A program made the translations under genes and the position numbers. DNA of 64,000 nucleotides from Phyllobacterium pellucidum (GTDB lineage Bacteria; Pseudomonadota; Alphaproteobacteria; Rhizobiales; Rhizobiaceae), in contig NZ_JABUMX010000002.1 in the NCBI RefSeq assembly GCF_013327855.1, forward strand, positions 496,001 to 560,000, in the 5' to 3' direction. Shown piece after piece: positions 1 to 8,237 of the stretch. Under the pieces are notes generated by a model. That model ran no database searches and had not been told where the DNA came from. It saw nothing but the letters and a program-made list of their open reading frames with translations. How positions within the stretch are numbered: position 1 is the stretch's first letter; each line of letters opens with the position of its first letter.

Positions 1-1
1 C

Positions 2-865
2 TATTCGCCCGAGGATATAAGACCGGTGCCCAAGGTGGCGACGCCGCTCCATGATTTCGACGCGTTTGCGGGCGTAATCCAAAAGATTGCCGCGGATGGC
101 GGCGCGGATCCGCAAAGCCTCATCGCCATTTCCATTGCCGGGGTGGTCGATGCGGATACGGGCAGGATCACCTGCGCTAATATTCCTTGCGTTCACCAGC
201 GCAGGCTCGAAGCCGACCTGAGCGAGAAACTGCAGCGGCGCGTGCTCATTGCCAATGATGCCGACTGTTTCGCGCTGTCGGAGGCTGTCGTCGGCGCCGG
301 GCGCGGTCACCGCGTCGTCTTCGGCATCATCCTCGGCACCGGCGTCGGCGGCGGCATCGTCATCGACGGCAAGATCCATGAGGGCGCGGGCGGTTTTGCC
401 GGGGAATGGGGCCATGGCCCCGTCGCGGCGACCCTCGCCGGCAATCCGCCGGTCGCCATACCGCGTTTTCCCTGCGGCTGCGGCCAGATCGGCTGCGTCG
501 ATGCCATCGGCGCGGCGCGGGGCATGGAAAAGCTCCATGCGCATCTTCATGGCGTGAACCTGCCGAGCACCGATATCATCGCGGCCTGGGATAGGGGCGA
601 CGCGGCAGCGGAGCGCACAATCGATTGCTATATCGATATCGTCAGCGGTCCTCTGGCGATGACCCTCAATGTCGTCGGCGCTTCGATCGTCCCGGTCGGC
701 GGCGGACTTGCCAATTCGGTAAACCTGATCCGCCGGCTCGATGAAGCGGTGCGCGCGCGAATCCTGCGGAAGACTGACAAGCCGCTGGTAATCCCGGGCG
801 AATTGAAAATTGAGCCCGGCCTGATCGGTGCTGGGGTCCTGGGATTGATGGAAGCTGCCAAATGA
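2..865 (+). CDS. ROK family sugar kinase, 5'-truncated by window edge (probable N-acetylglucosamine-type kinase)
   Basis: ROK-family kinases phosphorylate sugars such as glucose or N-acetylglucosamine in the cytoplasm. The reading frame is open from base 2, and the residues before the GTG at 26 (YSPEDIRPV) read like normal protein, so the true start lies left of the window. Visible ROK hallmarks are the phosphate-binding glycine run GTGVGGGIVIDGKIHEGAGG, the catalytic-region motif GEWGHGP, and the zinc-binding CGCGQIGC cluster. The stop overlaps the ATG of cutC by 4 bases (ATGA), so the two are translationally coupled. ROK kinases next to cutC are common in rhizobia. The exact sugar cannot be read from the sequence. 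Confidence 0.85.
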   Translation, partial: YSPEDIRPVPKVATPLHDFDAFAGVIQKIAADGGADPQSLIAISIAGVVDADTGRITCANIPCVHQRRLEADLSEKLQRRVLIANDADCFALSEAVVGAGRGHRVVFGIILGTGVGGGIVIDGKIHEGAGGFAGEWGHGPVAATLAGNPPVAIPRFPCGCGQIGCVDAIGAARGMEKLHAHLHGVNLPSTDIIAAWDRGDAAAERTIDCYIDIVSGPLAMTLNVVGASIVPVGGGLANSVNLIRRLDEAVRARILRKTDKPLVIPGELKIEPGLIGAGVLGLMEAAK

Positions 866-1584
866 GTGTTCTTCTCGAAATATGCGTCGACAGCCCCGAG
901 GGACTTGCGGCGGCTATCGCTGGAGGCGCAGACCGTATCGAACTTTGTTCGGCGCTCGAAGTCGGCGGCCTTACGCCAACCCCCGGGCTGATCGGACAGG
1001 CCGCGGTTGCACCGATACCGATCTATGCGATGATCCGCCCGCGGCCCGGGCACTTTGTCTATGGGGAAGCCGACATCGACGCCATGTTGCGCGAGATCGA
1101 TGCCATGCGCAGCGCCGGTCTCGCCGGCGTCGTCTTCGGCGCCAACCATGCGGATGGGACACTGGACCATACGACGCTCGAACGGCTGATCCGGCAATGC
1201 GATGGGTTCGGCGTCACCTTGCACCGCGCCTTCGACCTTGTCCCCGATCTCGATGAAGCGGTGGAAACAGTGATTGAACTCGGCTTCGAGCGCATATTGA
1301 CGTCCGGCCGCGCCCTGACCGGGATTGAGGGCATCGACGATCTGGAACGAACGTTTGCTCGCGCCGACGGCCGGATCAAGGTCATGCCCGGCTCGGGTGT
1401 CAACATCGGCAATGTCGAGACGTTGCTCAAGCGTATACCGTTCACTGAGATTCACTCGTCCGGGTCTGTCGATGCGCCGCCATTGAGCGAAGGGGCGCGG
1501 CGCCTCGGTTTCGAGACGCCGACGCAGAAAATGACGAGCGTCGAGCGCGTGCGCGCCTTGAAGGAATTCTGCCTGCGGGCGTAA
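862..1584 (+). CDS. cutC: CutC family protein (putative copper homeostasis)
   Basis: 240 residues, the full length of a CutC TIM-barrel protein. The N-terminus (LLEICVDSPEGLAAAIAGGADRIELCSAL) and the region GGLTPTPGLI are the family signature, followed by YAMIRPRPGHFVY and the C-terminal VMPGSGVN and EIHSSG motifs. The start ATG overlaps the stop of the upstream ROK kinase, so the pair forms an operon. CutC is annotated for copper tolerance in E. coli, but its direct biochemical role is unsettled. Coupling to a sugar kinase fits a metabolic role at least as well as copper handling; that is inference. Confidence 0.93.
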   Translation: MSVLLEICVDSPEGLAAAIAGGADRIELCSALEVGGLTPTPGLIGQAAVAPIPIYAMIRPRPGHFVYGEADIDAMLREIDAMRSAGLAGVVFGANHADGTLDHTTLERLIRQCDGFGVTLHRAFDLVPDLDEAVETVIELGFERILTSGRALTGIEGIDDLERTFARADGRIKVMPGSGVNIGNVETLLKRIPFTEIHSSGSVDAPPLSEGARRLGFETPTQKMTSVERVRALKEFCLRA

Positions 1585-1594
1585 AAGCCTTGAC

Positions 1595-2497
1595 TCAGAG
1601 CCTGCCGGTCCGCTCGTACCCTTCGAAATAAACCCTGAGATGCTGGGCGACCGCCTTCACATGGGCGCCCGCATTCTTGGCGACCAGCATTCCAAGCTTC
1701 GATTCGCCGAGCCGCGGCAGGCCATGCTCGGATCCGAGTTGCACCATATTATCGTCCAACAGGAACTTCGAGAACGGGGCAACGGCGAGATCGGCGAGAA
1801 TGGCGGCGCGCTGGCCCATCGTGTGCGCACTCATATAGGCCACACGATAGTCGCGGCCCGCGCTTTCGAGCGCGCTGATCGCATTGGCGCGCCATATGCA
1901 CCCCTCTTCCCACATGGAAAGCGGCAACGGATTACGCTCATGCGCGGTGCCGCACTTGGCACCGGCCCAGATGATCTCCTCGGTCATGAGGATTTCGATC
2001 TCATCGACCTTGGCCAGCGTTTCGTTGACATTGACCAACGTTACGTCGAGGCGCTGCTCATCGAGCCGCTTGCGCAGACCGTTGCTCTGATCGATGACAA
2101 CATCCACCGTGACATCGGGATGGGTTTCGGCGAATCGCTTCAACACGAAGGGAAGAACCCGCTCGCCGATATCGTCTGGCGCGCCGAGGCGCACCACGCC
2201 CGACACGGTGGGCGCAATGAACTTTGCCACCGTCTCGCGATTGAGCGCCAGCATACGCCGCGCATAGCCGAGCAGGACCTCGCCGCTCGGCGTCAATTTT
2301 ACTGAACGCGCATCGCGTTCGAGCAATACGTGACCAAGCGTTTCCTCAAGCTTCTTGATCTGCATCGAAACGGCTGAGGGCGTGCGGAACACCGCATTCG
2401 CCGCACTCGAAAAACTACCCGTCTCCGCAATCATCGCGAACGTGCGCAAGACGTCGAGATCCAGGATCGGGATGGGATGATGCATTGGTGCTGACAT
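1595..2497 (-). CDS. LysR family transcriptional regulator
   Basis: 300 residues with an N-terminal winged helix-turn-helix at about residues 14-73 (LRTFAMIAETGSFSSAANAV, PSAVSMQIKKLEE) and a LysR substrate-binding domain from about residue 95. The ATG at 2497 is preceded by GGAGGA at a 9-base distance, which supports this start. It is divergent from the small gene at 2639, with a 141-base gap holding a LysR-type dyad (TGAT-N5-ATCA at 2551). The ligand and regulon are unknown. Its 3' end is 10 bases from the end of the convergent cutC. Confidence 0.92.
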   Translation of the reverse strand: MSAPMHHPIPILDLDVLRTFAMIAETGSFSSAANAVFRTPSAVSMQIKKLEETLGHVLLERDARSVKLTPSGEVLLGYARRMLALNRETVAKFIAPTVSGVVRLGAPDDIGERVLPFVLKRFAETHPDVTVDVVIDQSNGLRKRLDEQRLDVTLVNVNETLAKVDEIEILMTEEIIWAGAKCGTAHERNPLPLSMWEEGCIWRANAISALESAGRDYRVAYMSAHTMGQRAAILADLAVAPFSKFLLDDNMVQLGSEHGLPRLGESKLGMLVAKNAGAHVKAVAQHLRVYFEGYERTGRL

Positions 2498-2550
2498 ATC
2501 GCCAAATCCTCCATCAATTTTTCTTAAGCATAGTGTTCCGTAATTTCGTT

Positions 2551-2563
2551 TGATTGAACATCA
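2551..2563. promoter_or_regulatory. Candidate LysR box (T-N11-A dyad)
   Basis: The 13-mer TGATTGAACATCA is an inverted repeat TGAT-N5-ATCA that fits the T-N11-A consensus of LysR binding sites. It lies in the 141-base divergent gap, 53 bases from the LysR start and 75 bases from the small gene. This is the usual place for an autoregulatory site that also activates the divergent gene. Assigned by pattern only. Confidence 0.4.
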
Positions 2564-2638
2564 ACTTGGGCAGATAGTCAAGATCATAGAAACGGACGGC
2601 GTTGAAATTGCCACCGTATCCCTAGAGAGGAGAAGACA

Positions 2639-2896
2639 ATGTCTACCTGTGACGAACTCTATCATCGCAATGCAAGCGTGGCCGAGCGTCTCGCCTCATT
2701 TGCAACCGATCAGTTGCACCGCTGGGCTGAAGGCATGAACTGTGCTCGCCAGCTCATTGCTCGCCGTCGCCGGCTGCGCGAAACGGAATTGGCGCTTGAT
2801 TCGCTCCCCGATAGCATCCGTTGCGACATTGGCTGGCCGGACCTCTATGAACGACAGATCAGGGACTACAACGAAATCAAGCCTACCCGGCGCTAA
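2639..2896 (+). CDS. Small arginine-rich hypothetical protein (DUF1127-like tail)
   Basis: 85 residues of unknown function. The start is well supported: GAGGAG sits 6 bases before the ATG. Residues 38-53 are basic (CARQLIARRRRLRETE) and are followed by LDSLPDSIRCDIGWPD, which resembles the conserved LxxLxDxxLxDIG(W/I) end of DUF1127 proteins but sits in a longer protein. It has no signal peptide or membrane segment. It is divergent from a LysR regulator, which probably controls it, and is followed by a strong terminator, so it is a monocistronic unit. Confidence 0.7.
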   Translation: MSTCDELYHRNASVAERLASFATDQLHRWAEGMNCARQLIARRRRLRETELALDSLPDSIRCDIGWPDLYERQIRDYNEIKPTRR

Positions 2897-2919
2897 GATT
2901 ATGAGACTAGCCTTGTAAG

Positions 2920-2951
2920 GGGAGCGGATAACGGCGTATCCGCTCCCTTTT
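2920..2951 (+). terminator. Rho-independent terminator of the small gene at 2639
   Basis: An 11-bp perfect stem (GGGAGCGGATA / TATCCGCTCCC) with loop ACGGCG is followed by TTTT. It begins 24 bases after the stop codon. Confidence 0.85.
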
Positions 2952-3081
2952 ATCATATGTGATCCCTGCGCTTTTGCGACACAGGGCAAGACCCTTCCAT
3001 TTAGAATAATTCTATGTTTCTATCTGCAAAAAAGCTCAAAAGACCACAGCAGTAATCTGAAGCCACTGCTTCAGTTGCGAC

Positions 3082-4116
3082 ATGGCCTTGAAGCCAATAG
3101 CGGGAACACAGAATCAAATGGATCATGTTGGTCTGACCAAGCGGTCTTTCGTATTTTTCCTCGTACCGAACTTTTCGATGATCGCATTTGCGACAGCGAT
3201 CGAGCCGCTGCGCATTGCCAATAGAATGCTTGGATACGAAGCCTATCGCTGGCGCCTTGCTTCCGTGGATGGAAAGCCGGTGACGGCATCGAACGGCGTC
3301 GAATGCGCCGCATCCGCCTCCCTGGAAGACGAACGTCGCTACCTCACCGGCGGAGATCGACCGTCCATGGTCTTTGTCTGCTCGGGCGTCCACGTCGAGA
3401 AATTCCAGAACAAATCCGTGTTCGCGTGGCTCCGCGAAGAGTTCAACCGCGGCGTCGCGGTAGGCGGGCTTTGCACCGGCGCACACATCCTGGCGGCGGC
3501 CGGTCTGCTTTCGGGCAAGCGCTGCGCCATCCACTGGGAAAACCTCCCGGGCTTTGCCGAAGCATTCCCCAAGGCAGATGTCTACGCCGATCTCTTTGAG
3601 GTTGACGGCAACATCTATACCTGCGCCGGCGGCACCGCGGCGCTCGACATGATGCTCAAGCTCATCGGTGATGATTTCGGCGACAATATCGTCAACCGCG
3701 TCTGCGAGCAGGCCCTCACCGACCGTGTTCGCAGCCCGCACGACCGCCAGCGCCTGCCGCTGCGGGCGCGCCTCGGCGTTCAGAACTCAAAAGTGCTGAC
3801 GATTATTGAACTCATGGAAGCGCGCCTCTCCGAACCCCTGTCGCTGATCGAGATCGCCGATCATGTCGGCCTGTCGCGCCGGCAGATCGAGCGCCTCTTC
3901 CGCCAGGAAATGGGTCGATCCCCTGCCCGCTACTATCTTGAAATCCGCCTCGACCGCGCGCGCCACCTGCTGATCCAGTCGTCAATGCCAATTGTCGAGG
4001 TCGCCGTTGCCTGCGGTTTCGTCTCCGCTTCGCATTTCTCCAAATGCTACCGCGAACTCTACGGCCGCTCGCCGCAACAGGAGCGCGCGGACCGCAAGCA
4101 ATTGATGGCCGCCTGA
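3082..4116 (+). CDS. GlxA family (DJ-1/PfpI + AraC) transcriptional regulator
   Basis: 344 residues. The N-terminal half is a DJ-1/PfpI-like amidotransferase fold (FVFFLVPNFSMIAFATAIEPLRIAN; nucleophile-elbow-like GLCTGAHILAAAGLL), and the C-terminal 100 residues carry two AraC helix-turn-helix motifs (LIEIADHVGLSRRQIERLF and VAVACGFVSASHFSKCYRELYGRSP). The family includes GbdR and CdhR, which sense glycine betaine or carnitine breakdown products. The dimethylglycine dehydrogenase-like gene at 5111 and sarcosine oxidase at 11010 make control of betaine/sarcosine catabolism the best guess. The ATG at 3118 is an alternative start that fits homologue length; neither has a strong ribosome binding site. 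Confidence 0.9.
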   Translation: MALKPIAGTQNQMDHVGLTKRSFVFFLVPNFSMIAFATAIEPLRIANRMLGYEAYRWRLASVDGKPVTASNGVECAASASLEDERRYLTGGDRPSMVFVCSGVHVEKFQNKSVFAWLREEFNRGVAVGGLCTGAHILAAAGLLSGKRCAIHWENLPGFAEAFPKADVYADLFEVDGNIYTCAGGTAALDMMLKLIGDDFGDNIVNRVCEQALTDRVRSPHDRQRLPLRARLGVQNSKVLTIIELMEARLSEPLSLIEIADHVGLSRRQIERLFRQEMGRSPARYYLEIRLDRARHLLIQSSMPIVEVAVACGFVSASHFSKCYRELYGRSPQQERADRKQLMAA

Positions 4117-4117
4117 T

Positions 4118-4969
4118 TTACCGGGATTCCCAATCCTGCATGCGACGCTGCCATATGCGCTCGCCGGAAAGGCAATCATACATGGGCTTGTCCTCAGCGA
4201 GTATGACGGGCAGTTTCCCCGCATCCCGCCAATCGGCCTTCTGAACTGCCGGCGTCTTGCCAGCGAGTTCCAGCACCAGCTTGCGCCGGACCGCCTCCGG
4301 GAACTGATCCCATGAATTGACGGGGATCATGAAGGCGCCGGGACCGCCGATCACGCAGTTGCTGTAATAGATATCGAGATCGGCAACGGCCCAGTCTGAA
4401 TAGAAATCGCCCCGCGTCATCAGCGGCAACCCATTGACGACGATGCCCTTGGCCACCGCCTCATTGCGTGCATCGGCTACCGGACGGCCATTATTGTTGG
4501 CGCCGTCGCCGGAAATATCGATGACCTTGCGCATGCCCTTGAAGCCGTTATTGTCGAACAGCGAACTGCCGAAATCGATGGCGCCGGAAATCGATGTGCG
4601 GCTTTGGGTCGAAGGTATCGGCTGATCCAGCGCATCCGCCAGTTTCTGCGATGCTTCCGCACTGTCGACCAGTGTCCAGGGAATGATGATCCGCTGGACG
4701 GTCGAGCCGGCCCATTCGACATAGGTGATCGCGACGCGTCCGTTCACCCCTTCGCGAATGGCATCAATAACTTCCTTGCGCCGAAACGCAGCGATATAGC
4801 CCTCGCGCTGAATCTTCTGCTCGAAAGGCTCCATTGAGCGCGAAGCATCGACGGCAAGAACAAGTTCGACGTCCACATCGAGATCGGCGGCAAGCGCGCG
4901 CGTTTCAAAGCTGGCGATCAGTGCCGCCAGTGACAGAAAACTGCAGAGAGCTTTCCTTCGCGATGACAT
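4118..4969 (-). CDS. DUF1194 domain protein, secreted von Willebrand A-like
   Basis: 283 residues from the ATG at 4969; the frame is open to a TTG at 5008, but the ATG gives a clean signal peptide (basic MSSRRK, hydrophobic core, ALA-ADL cleavage site). The mature protein starts with a VWA-like fold containing the metal-binding DASRSM motif of a MIDAS site and SGDGANNNG. This matches the DUF1194 family of exported alphaproteobacterial proteins, whose function is unknown. It ends one base from the end of the convergent GlxA-type regulator. A periplasmic binding or adhesion role is inference. Confidence 0.88.
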   Translation of the reverse strand: MSSRRKALCSFLSLAALIASFETRALAADLDVDVELVLAVDASRSMEPFEQKIQREGYIAAFRRKEVIDAIREGVNGRVAITYVEWAGSTVQRIIIPWTLVDSAEASQKLADALDQPIPSTQSRTSISGAIDFGSSLFDNNGFKGMRKVIDISGDGANNNGRPVADARNEAVAKGIVVNGLPLMTRGDFYSDWAVADLDIYYSNCVIGGPGAFMIPVNSWDQFPEAVRRKLVLELAGKTPAVQKADWRDAGKLPVILAEDKPMYDCLSGERIWQRRMQDWESR

Positions 4970-5110
4970 GAAGCAAAGTGTAGCGCAAAACGTTGCAACG
5001 CAAAGCAACTTCCAGTGCGTTCACATTCTGTTGAACAACCACAGGTTCAAACGCAGAAACGGCGCCTCCACGGCGCCGTCCAGCATTTCAGTTTGGCTAT
5101 TGCGAAGACG

Positions 5111-7627
5111 CTACGCCTTTAGCCGTTCGTTCTCGGTGTCGAACGGCGATTCTGGAATGACGGTGACCTTGTGCATCTTGTCGAGGATCTTGATCTCGAG
5201 CTGTGTGCCAAGCGCCGAATATTCCGGCTTGACCATGGCAAGCGCAATGCTCTTGCCGAGGCGCCAGCCATAGCCGCCATGGGTGGCGCGGCCGACGAGT
5301 TCGCCTTTCACATAGATCGGTTCGCTGCCGCGGGCATCAACGTCAGAGACGCCCGGCACATGCACTTCAAGCGTGACAAAATTCCATTTCAAGCCGACTT
5401 CGCGAGCCTTCACCACCGCGTCGCGGCCAATGAACTCGTCCTTGTTCGGGTGCACGAAACGATCAAGACCGCTTTCGAAGGCATTGTATTCGATCGACAA
5501 TTCGCGCGGGATCAGACGGTACGACTTCTCGACGGCCATAGCCGTCATCGCGCGGATGCCGAACGGCTTGATACCGAATTCGGCACCGGCCTCGAGCAGG
5601 AGATCGTAGAGCGTATTCTGTTGCTCGATCGGATGGTGCAGTTCCCAGCCAAGCTCGCCAACGAAGTTGACGCGCAGCGCATGTGCTGTTGCCGTTCCGA
5701 CGCTGATCTCCTTGCCCGAAAGCCAGGGGAAAGCTTCGTTGGAAAGATCGGCGCGGGTGAGCTTTTCCAGAACCTGCCGGCTCTTCGGACCCGCAAGCAC
5801 GAGGACCCCGTACATCTGGGTAATCGGGCGCAGCGTCACCGAGCCATCGTCGGGCAGCAGCTTGTGCAGATAATCGTGGTCGTGGTTTTCATAGGCGCCG
5901 GCCGAGACAAGGTAGAACTTGCCGGGCGCCCATTCATAAACGGTGAACTCTGAACGCACGCCGCCGCGCGTTGTCAGAAGATGGCAAAGGGCAATTCGGC
6001 CCTGCTTCTTGGGGATGCGATTGGCAAGGATTGAGTCGAGCCAGGCGCGCGCACCGGGTCCGGTAACTTCCATCTTGGCGAAGGCCGACATGTCGAGCAG
6101 GCCGACATTGTTGGTGACATTCTTGATCTCGTTGCCGACATGCTCGAAATAGTTGGAGCGGCGGAACGACCAGAGTTCCTTCACCTTGCCTTCGGCATCC
6201 GGCTTCGGATGGTTCTGGTTCATGAGAACATCGGGCTTTTCAAGCTTGGCGACGTCGAGCCCATAACCCTCAGGCGCAAACCAGTTGGCCCGTTCCCAGC
6301 CATAGACGGTTCCGAATACGGCGCCGAGCTTCTTCTGGCGGTCGTAGGACGGCGAACGCTTGAGCGGCCGCGCAGCACCGCGTTCTTCGTCCGGGTAGTG
6401 CACCGAAAAGACCTCGGCATAGGCTTCCTCGTTCTTCTCCTTGAGATAGCCTTCGGTCGCATAGGGACCGAAGCGGCGCGGATCGACGCCCATCATGTCG
6501 ATTGAGGGTTCGCCCTCGACGATCCATTCGGCCAACTGCCAGCCGGCGCCGCCTGCGGCTGTCACGCCGAAGGAGTGACCTTCGTTGAGCCAGAAATTCT
6601 TCAGGCGCGGCGCAGGTCCAATGATCGGGGAGCCGTCAGGCGTATAGGCGATCGCGCCGTTATAGACCTTTTTGATGCCGACCTCGGCAAAGGCAGGAAC
6701 GCGAGCAATCGCGGTTTCGATGTGCGGTTCGAGCCGGTCGAGATCCTCTTGGAAGAGTTCGTACTCGCTCTCGTCCGACGGACCATCGACATAACAGACC
6801 GGCGCGCCTTTCTCGTAAGGTCCGAGCAGCAGGCCGCCATTTTCCTCGCGCATATACCAGGACGAATCGCTCTCGCGCAGCACGCCCATTTCCGGCAGGC
6901 CCTTGGCCTTGCGCTCCAGGATCGCCGGATGCGGCTCGGTGACGATGTACTGGTGTTCCACCGGAATGACCGGAACATCGAGCCCGACCATCTTGCCGGT
7001 CTTGCGGGCGAAGTTGCCGGTTGCCGATACGACGTGTTCGGCGGTGATGTCACCCTTGTCCGTCTTCACCAGCCACTGGCCGGAGGGCAGTTGCTCGATG
7101 CCGAGCACGGTCGTGTAGCGATAGATGGTTGCGCCACGATCGCGCGCGCCCTTGGCCAGCGCCTGCGTAAGGTCCGCCGGCTGGATGTAGCCATCGTCCG
7201 GATGCTGGATCGCGCCGAGAATGCCGTCGATTTCGGCGAGCGGCCAAATTTCCTTGACCTGCTGCGGCGTCAGAACCTTGACCGGGACGCCGATCGTCTC
7301 GGCGACGCCTGCATAATACATGTACTCGTCCCAGCGGTCCTTGGTGCGGGCGAGACGAATATTGGAGCAGTTGGTGAAGCCGACATTCATGCCGGTTTCC
7401 TTCTGCAATTCCTGATAGAATTTGACCGAGTACTTATGGATCTGGCCGACCGAGTAGCTCATGTTGAACAGCGGCAGCAATCCGGCCGCATGCCAGGTTG
7501 AGCCCGAGGTGAGTTCCTTGCGCTCGATCAGGACAACGTCGCTCCAGCCTTTCTTGGCAAGGTGATAGAGCGTCGAGACGCCCACCACACCACCGCCGAT
7601 AACGACAACACGCGCCTCAGTCTTCAT
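5111..7627 (-). CDS. Dimethylglycine dehydrogenase-like FAD protein with GcvT domain
   Basis: 838 residues with the two-part build of dimethylglycine/sarcosine dehydrogenases. The N-terminal DAO-type FAD domain has VVVIGGGVVGVSTLYHLAKKG and the motif GSTWHAAGL, whose histidine (residue 46) is the covalent FAD attachment residue in mammalian dimethylglycine dehydrogenase. The C-terminal half is a GcvT/aminomethyltransferase-like folate domain (AKMEVTGPGARAWLD, ELGWELHHP). The expected reaction is oxidative demethylation of an N-methylglycine with transfer of the one-carbon unit to tetrahydrofolate. The AraC-type regulator at 3082 and sarcosine oxidase at 11010 fit a betaine degradation route. 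Sarcosine or a related N-methyl amino acid is an alternative substrate. Confidence 0.88.
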   Translation of the reverse strand: MKTEARVVVIGGGVVGVSTLYHLAKKGWSDVVLIERKELTSGSTWHAAGLLPLFNMSYSVGQIHKYSVKFYQELQKETGMNVGFTNCSNIRLARTKDRWDEYMYYAGVAETIGVPVKVLTPQQVKEIWPLAEIDGILGAIQHPDDGYIQPADLTQALAKGARDRGATIYRYTTVLGIEQLPSGQWLVKTDKGDITAEHVVSATGNFARKTGKMVGLDVPVIPVEHQYIVTEPHPAILERKAKGLPEMGVLRESDSSWYMREENGGLLLGPYEKGAPVCYVDGPSDESEYELFQEDLDRLEPHIETAIARVPAFAEVGIKKVYNGAIAYTPDGSPIIGPAPRLKNFWLNEGHSFGVTAAGGAGWQLAEWIVEGEPSIDMMGVDPRRFGPYATEGYLKEKNEEAYAEVFSVHYPDEERGAARPLKRSPSYDRQKKLGAVFGTVYGWERANWFAPEGYGLDVAKLEKPDVLMNQNHPKPDAEGKVKELWSFRRSNYFEHVGNEIKNVTNNVGLLDMSAFAKMEVTGPGARAWLDSILANRIPKKQGRIALCHLLTTRGGVRSEFTVYEWAPGKFYLVSAGAYENHDHDYLHKLLPDDGSVTLRPITQMYGVLVLAGPKSRQVLEKLTRADLSNEAFPWLSGKEISVGTATAHALRVNFVGELGWELHHPIEQQNTLYDLLLEAGAEFGIKPFGIRAMTAMAVEKSYRLIPRELSIEYNAFESGLDRFVHPNKDEFIGRDAVVKAREVGLKWNFVTLEVHVPGVSDVDARGSEPIYVKGELVGRATHGGYGWRLGKSIALAMVKPEYSALGTQLEIKILDKMHKVTVIPESPFDTENERLKA

Positions 7628-7854
7628 TGCACTTTATCCTTTGATATCGATCGATGGGCGAAAAGCTTGCGCCGGTTTTTTGCACTATGCCGCCCAGCAT
7701 GTCCATCGCTAAGGCCTGTTTGCGACATGGCGAAAACACGCCGCGACGCGTGGCAAACAGTCAAGGACTTGCTAGGTCATCCGGTCGCTGAAAAACCAAT
7801 GGCCGGCTGAAAATCAATCCAGCCAGCCACCGTTCCTTCAAGCTTTTCGTCAGG

Positions 7855-8118
7855 CTATTTGATCGAGATCTTGCCGCCGGTCATTTCGACGGTCTCGCCA
7901 CCAGTCAGTGCCTCGCGGTCGCCGTTCGGAAAGGTGACGAAGCAACCGCCGCTGCAGAACTCCACAGTCTCACCGGCGCCAACCTGCAACTGGGTCTTGG
8001 TCGAACCTTCGGTCACGACAAGCGTCTGCGCATTCGTGTCATTGTTCTTTACGCTCGCCGCATAAGCTGATCCGATCGAAATCGCACTCGCCGCAACGGC
8101 AATCACAAACTTCTTCAT
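7855..8118 (-). CDS. Small secreted hypothetical protein
   Basis: 87 residues. The ATG at 8118 gives a classic signal peptide (MKKFVIAVAASAISIGSAYA, cleavage after AYA), so the longer open frame from 8139 is not used. The mature part of about 67 residues is hydrophilic and has two cysteines in FCSGGCF, which could form a disulfide in the periplasm. The remaining sequence is rich in T, G and E and looks like a small beta-structured domain. No family is recognised. It is flanked by the MscS-type gene (8238) and the dimethylglycine dehydrogenase-like gene on the same strand. Confidence 0.65.
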   Translation of the reverse strand: MKKFVIAVAASAISIGSAYAASVKNNDTNAQTLVVTEGSTKTQLQVGAGETVEFCSGGCFVTFPNGDREALTGGETVEMTGGKISIK

Positions 8119-8237
8119 TCCATACCCGGTGGCAGCCACCGCCCCTGTTGCAGGGCCCCGCCAGGCCCTTTGTCACCCACATTTATAACGGCATCAACGT
8201 GAACGGCAACTGAACACTGGACCCCGGGCGCACGCGA

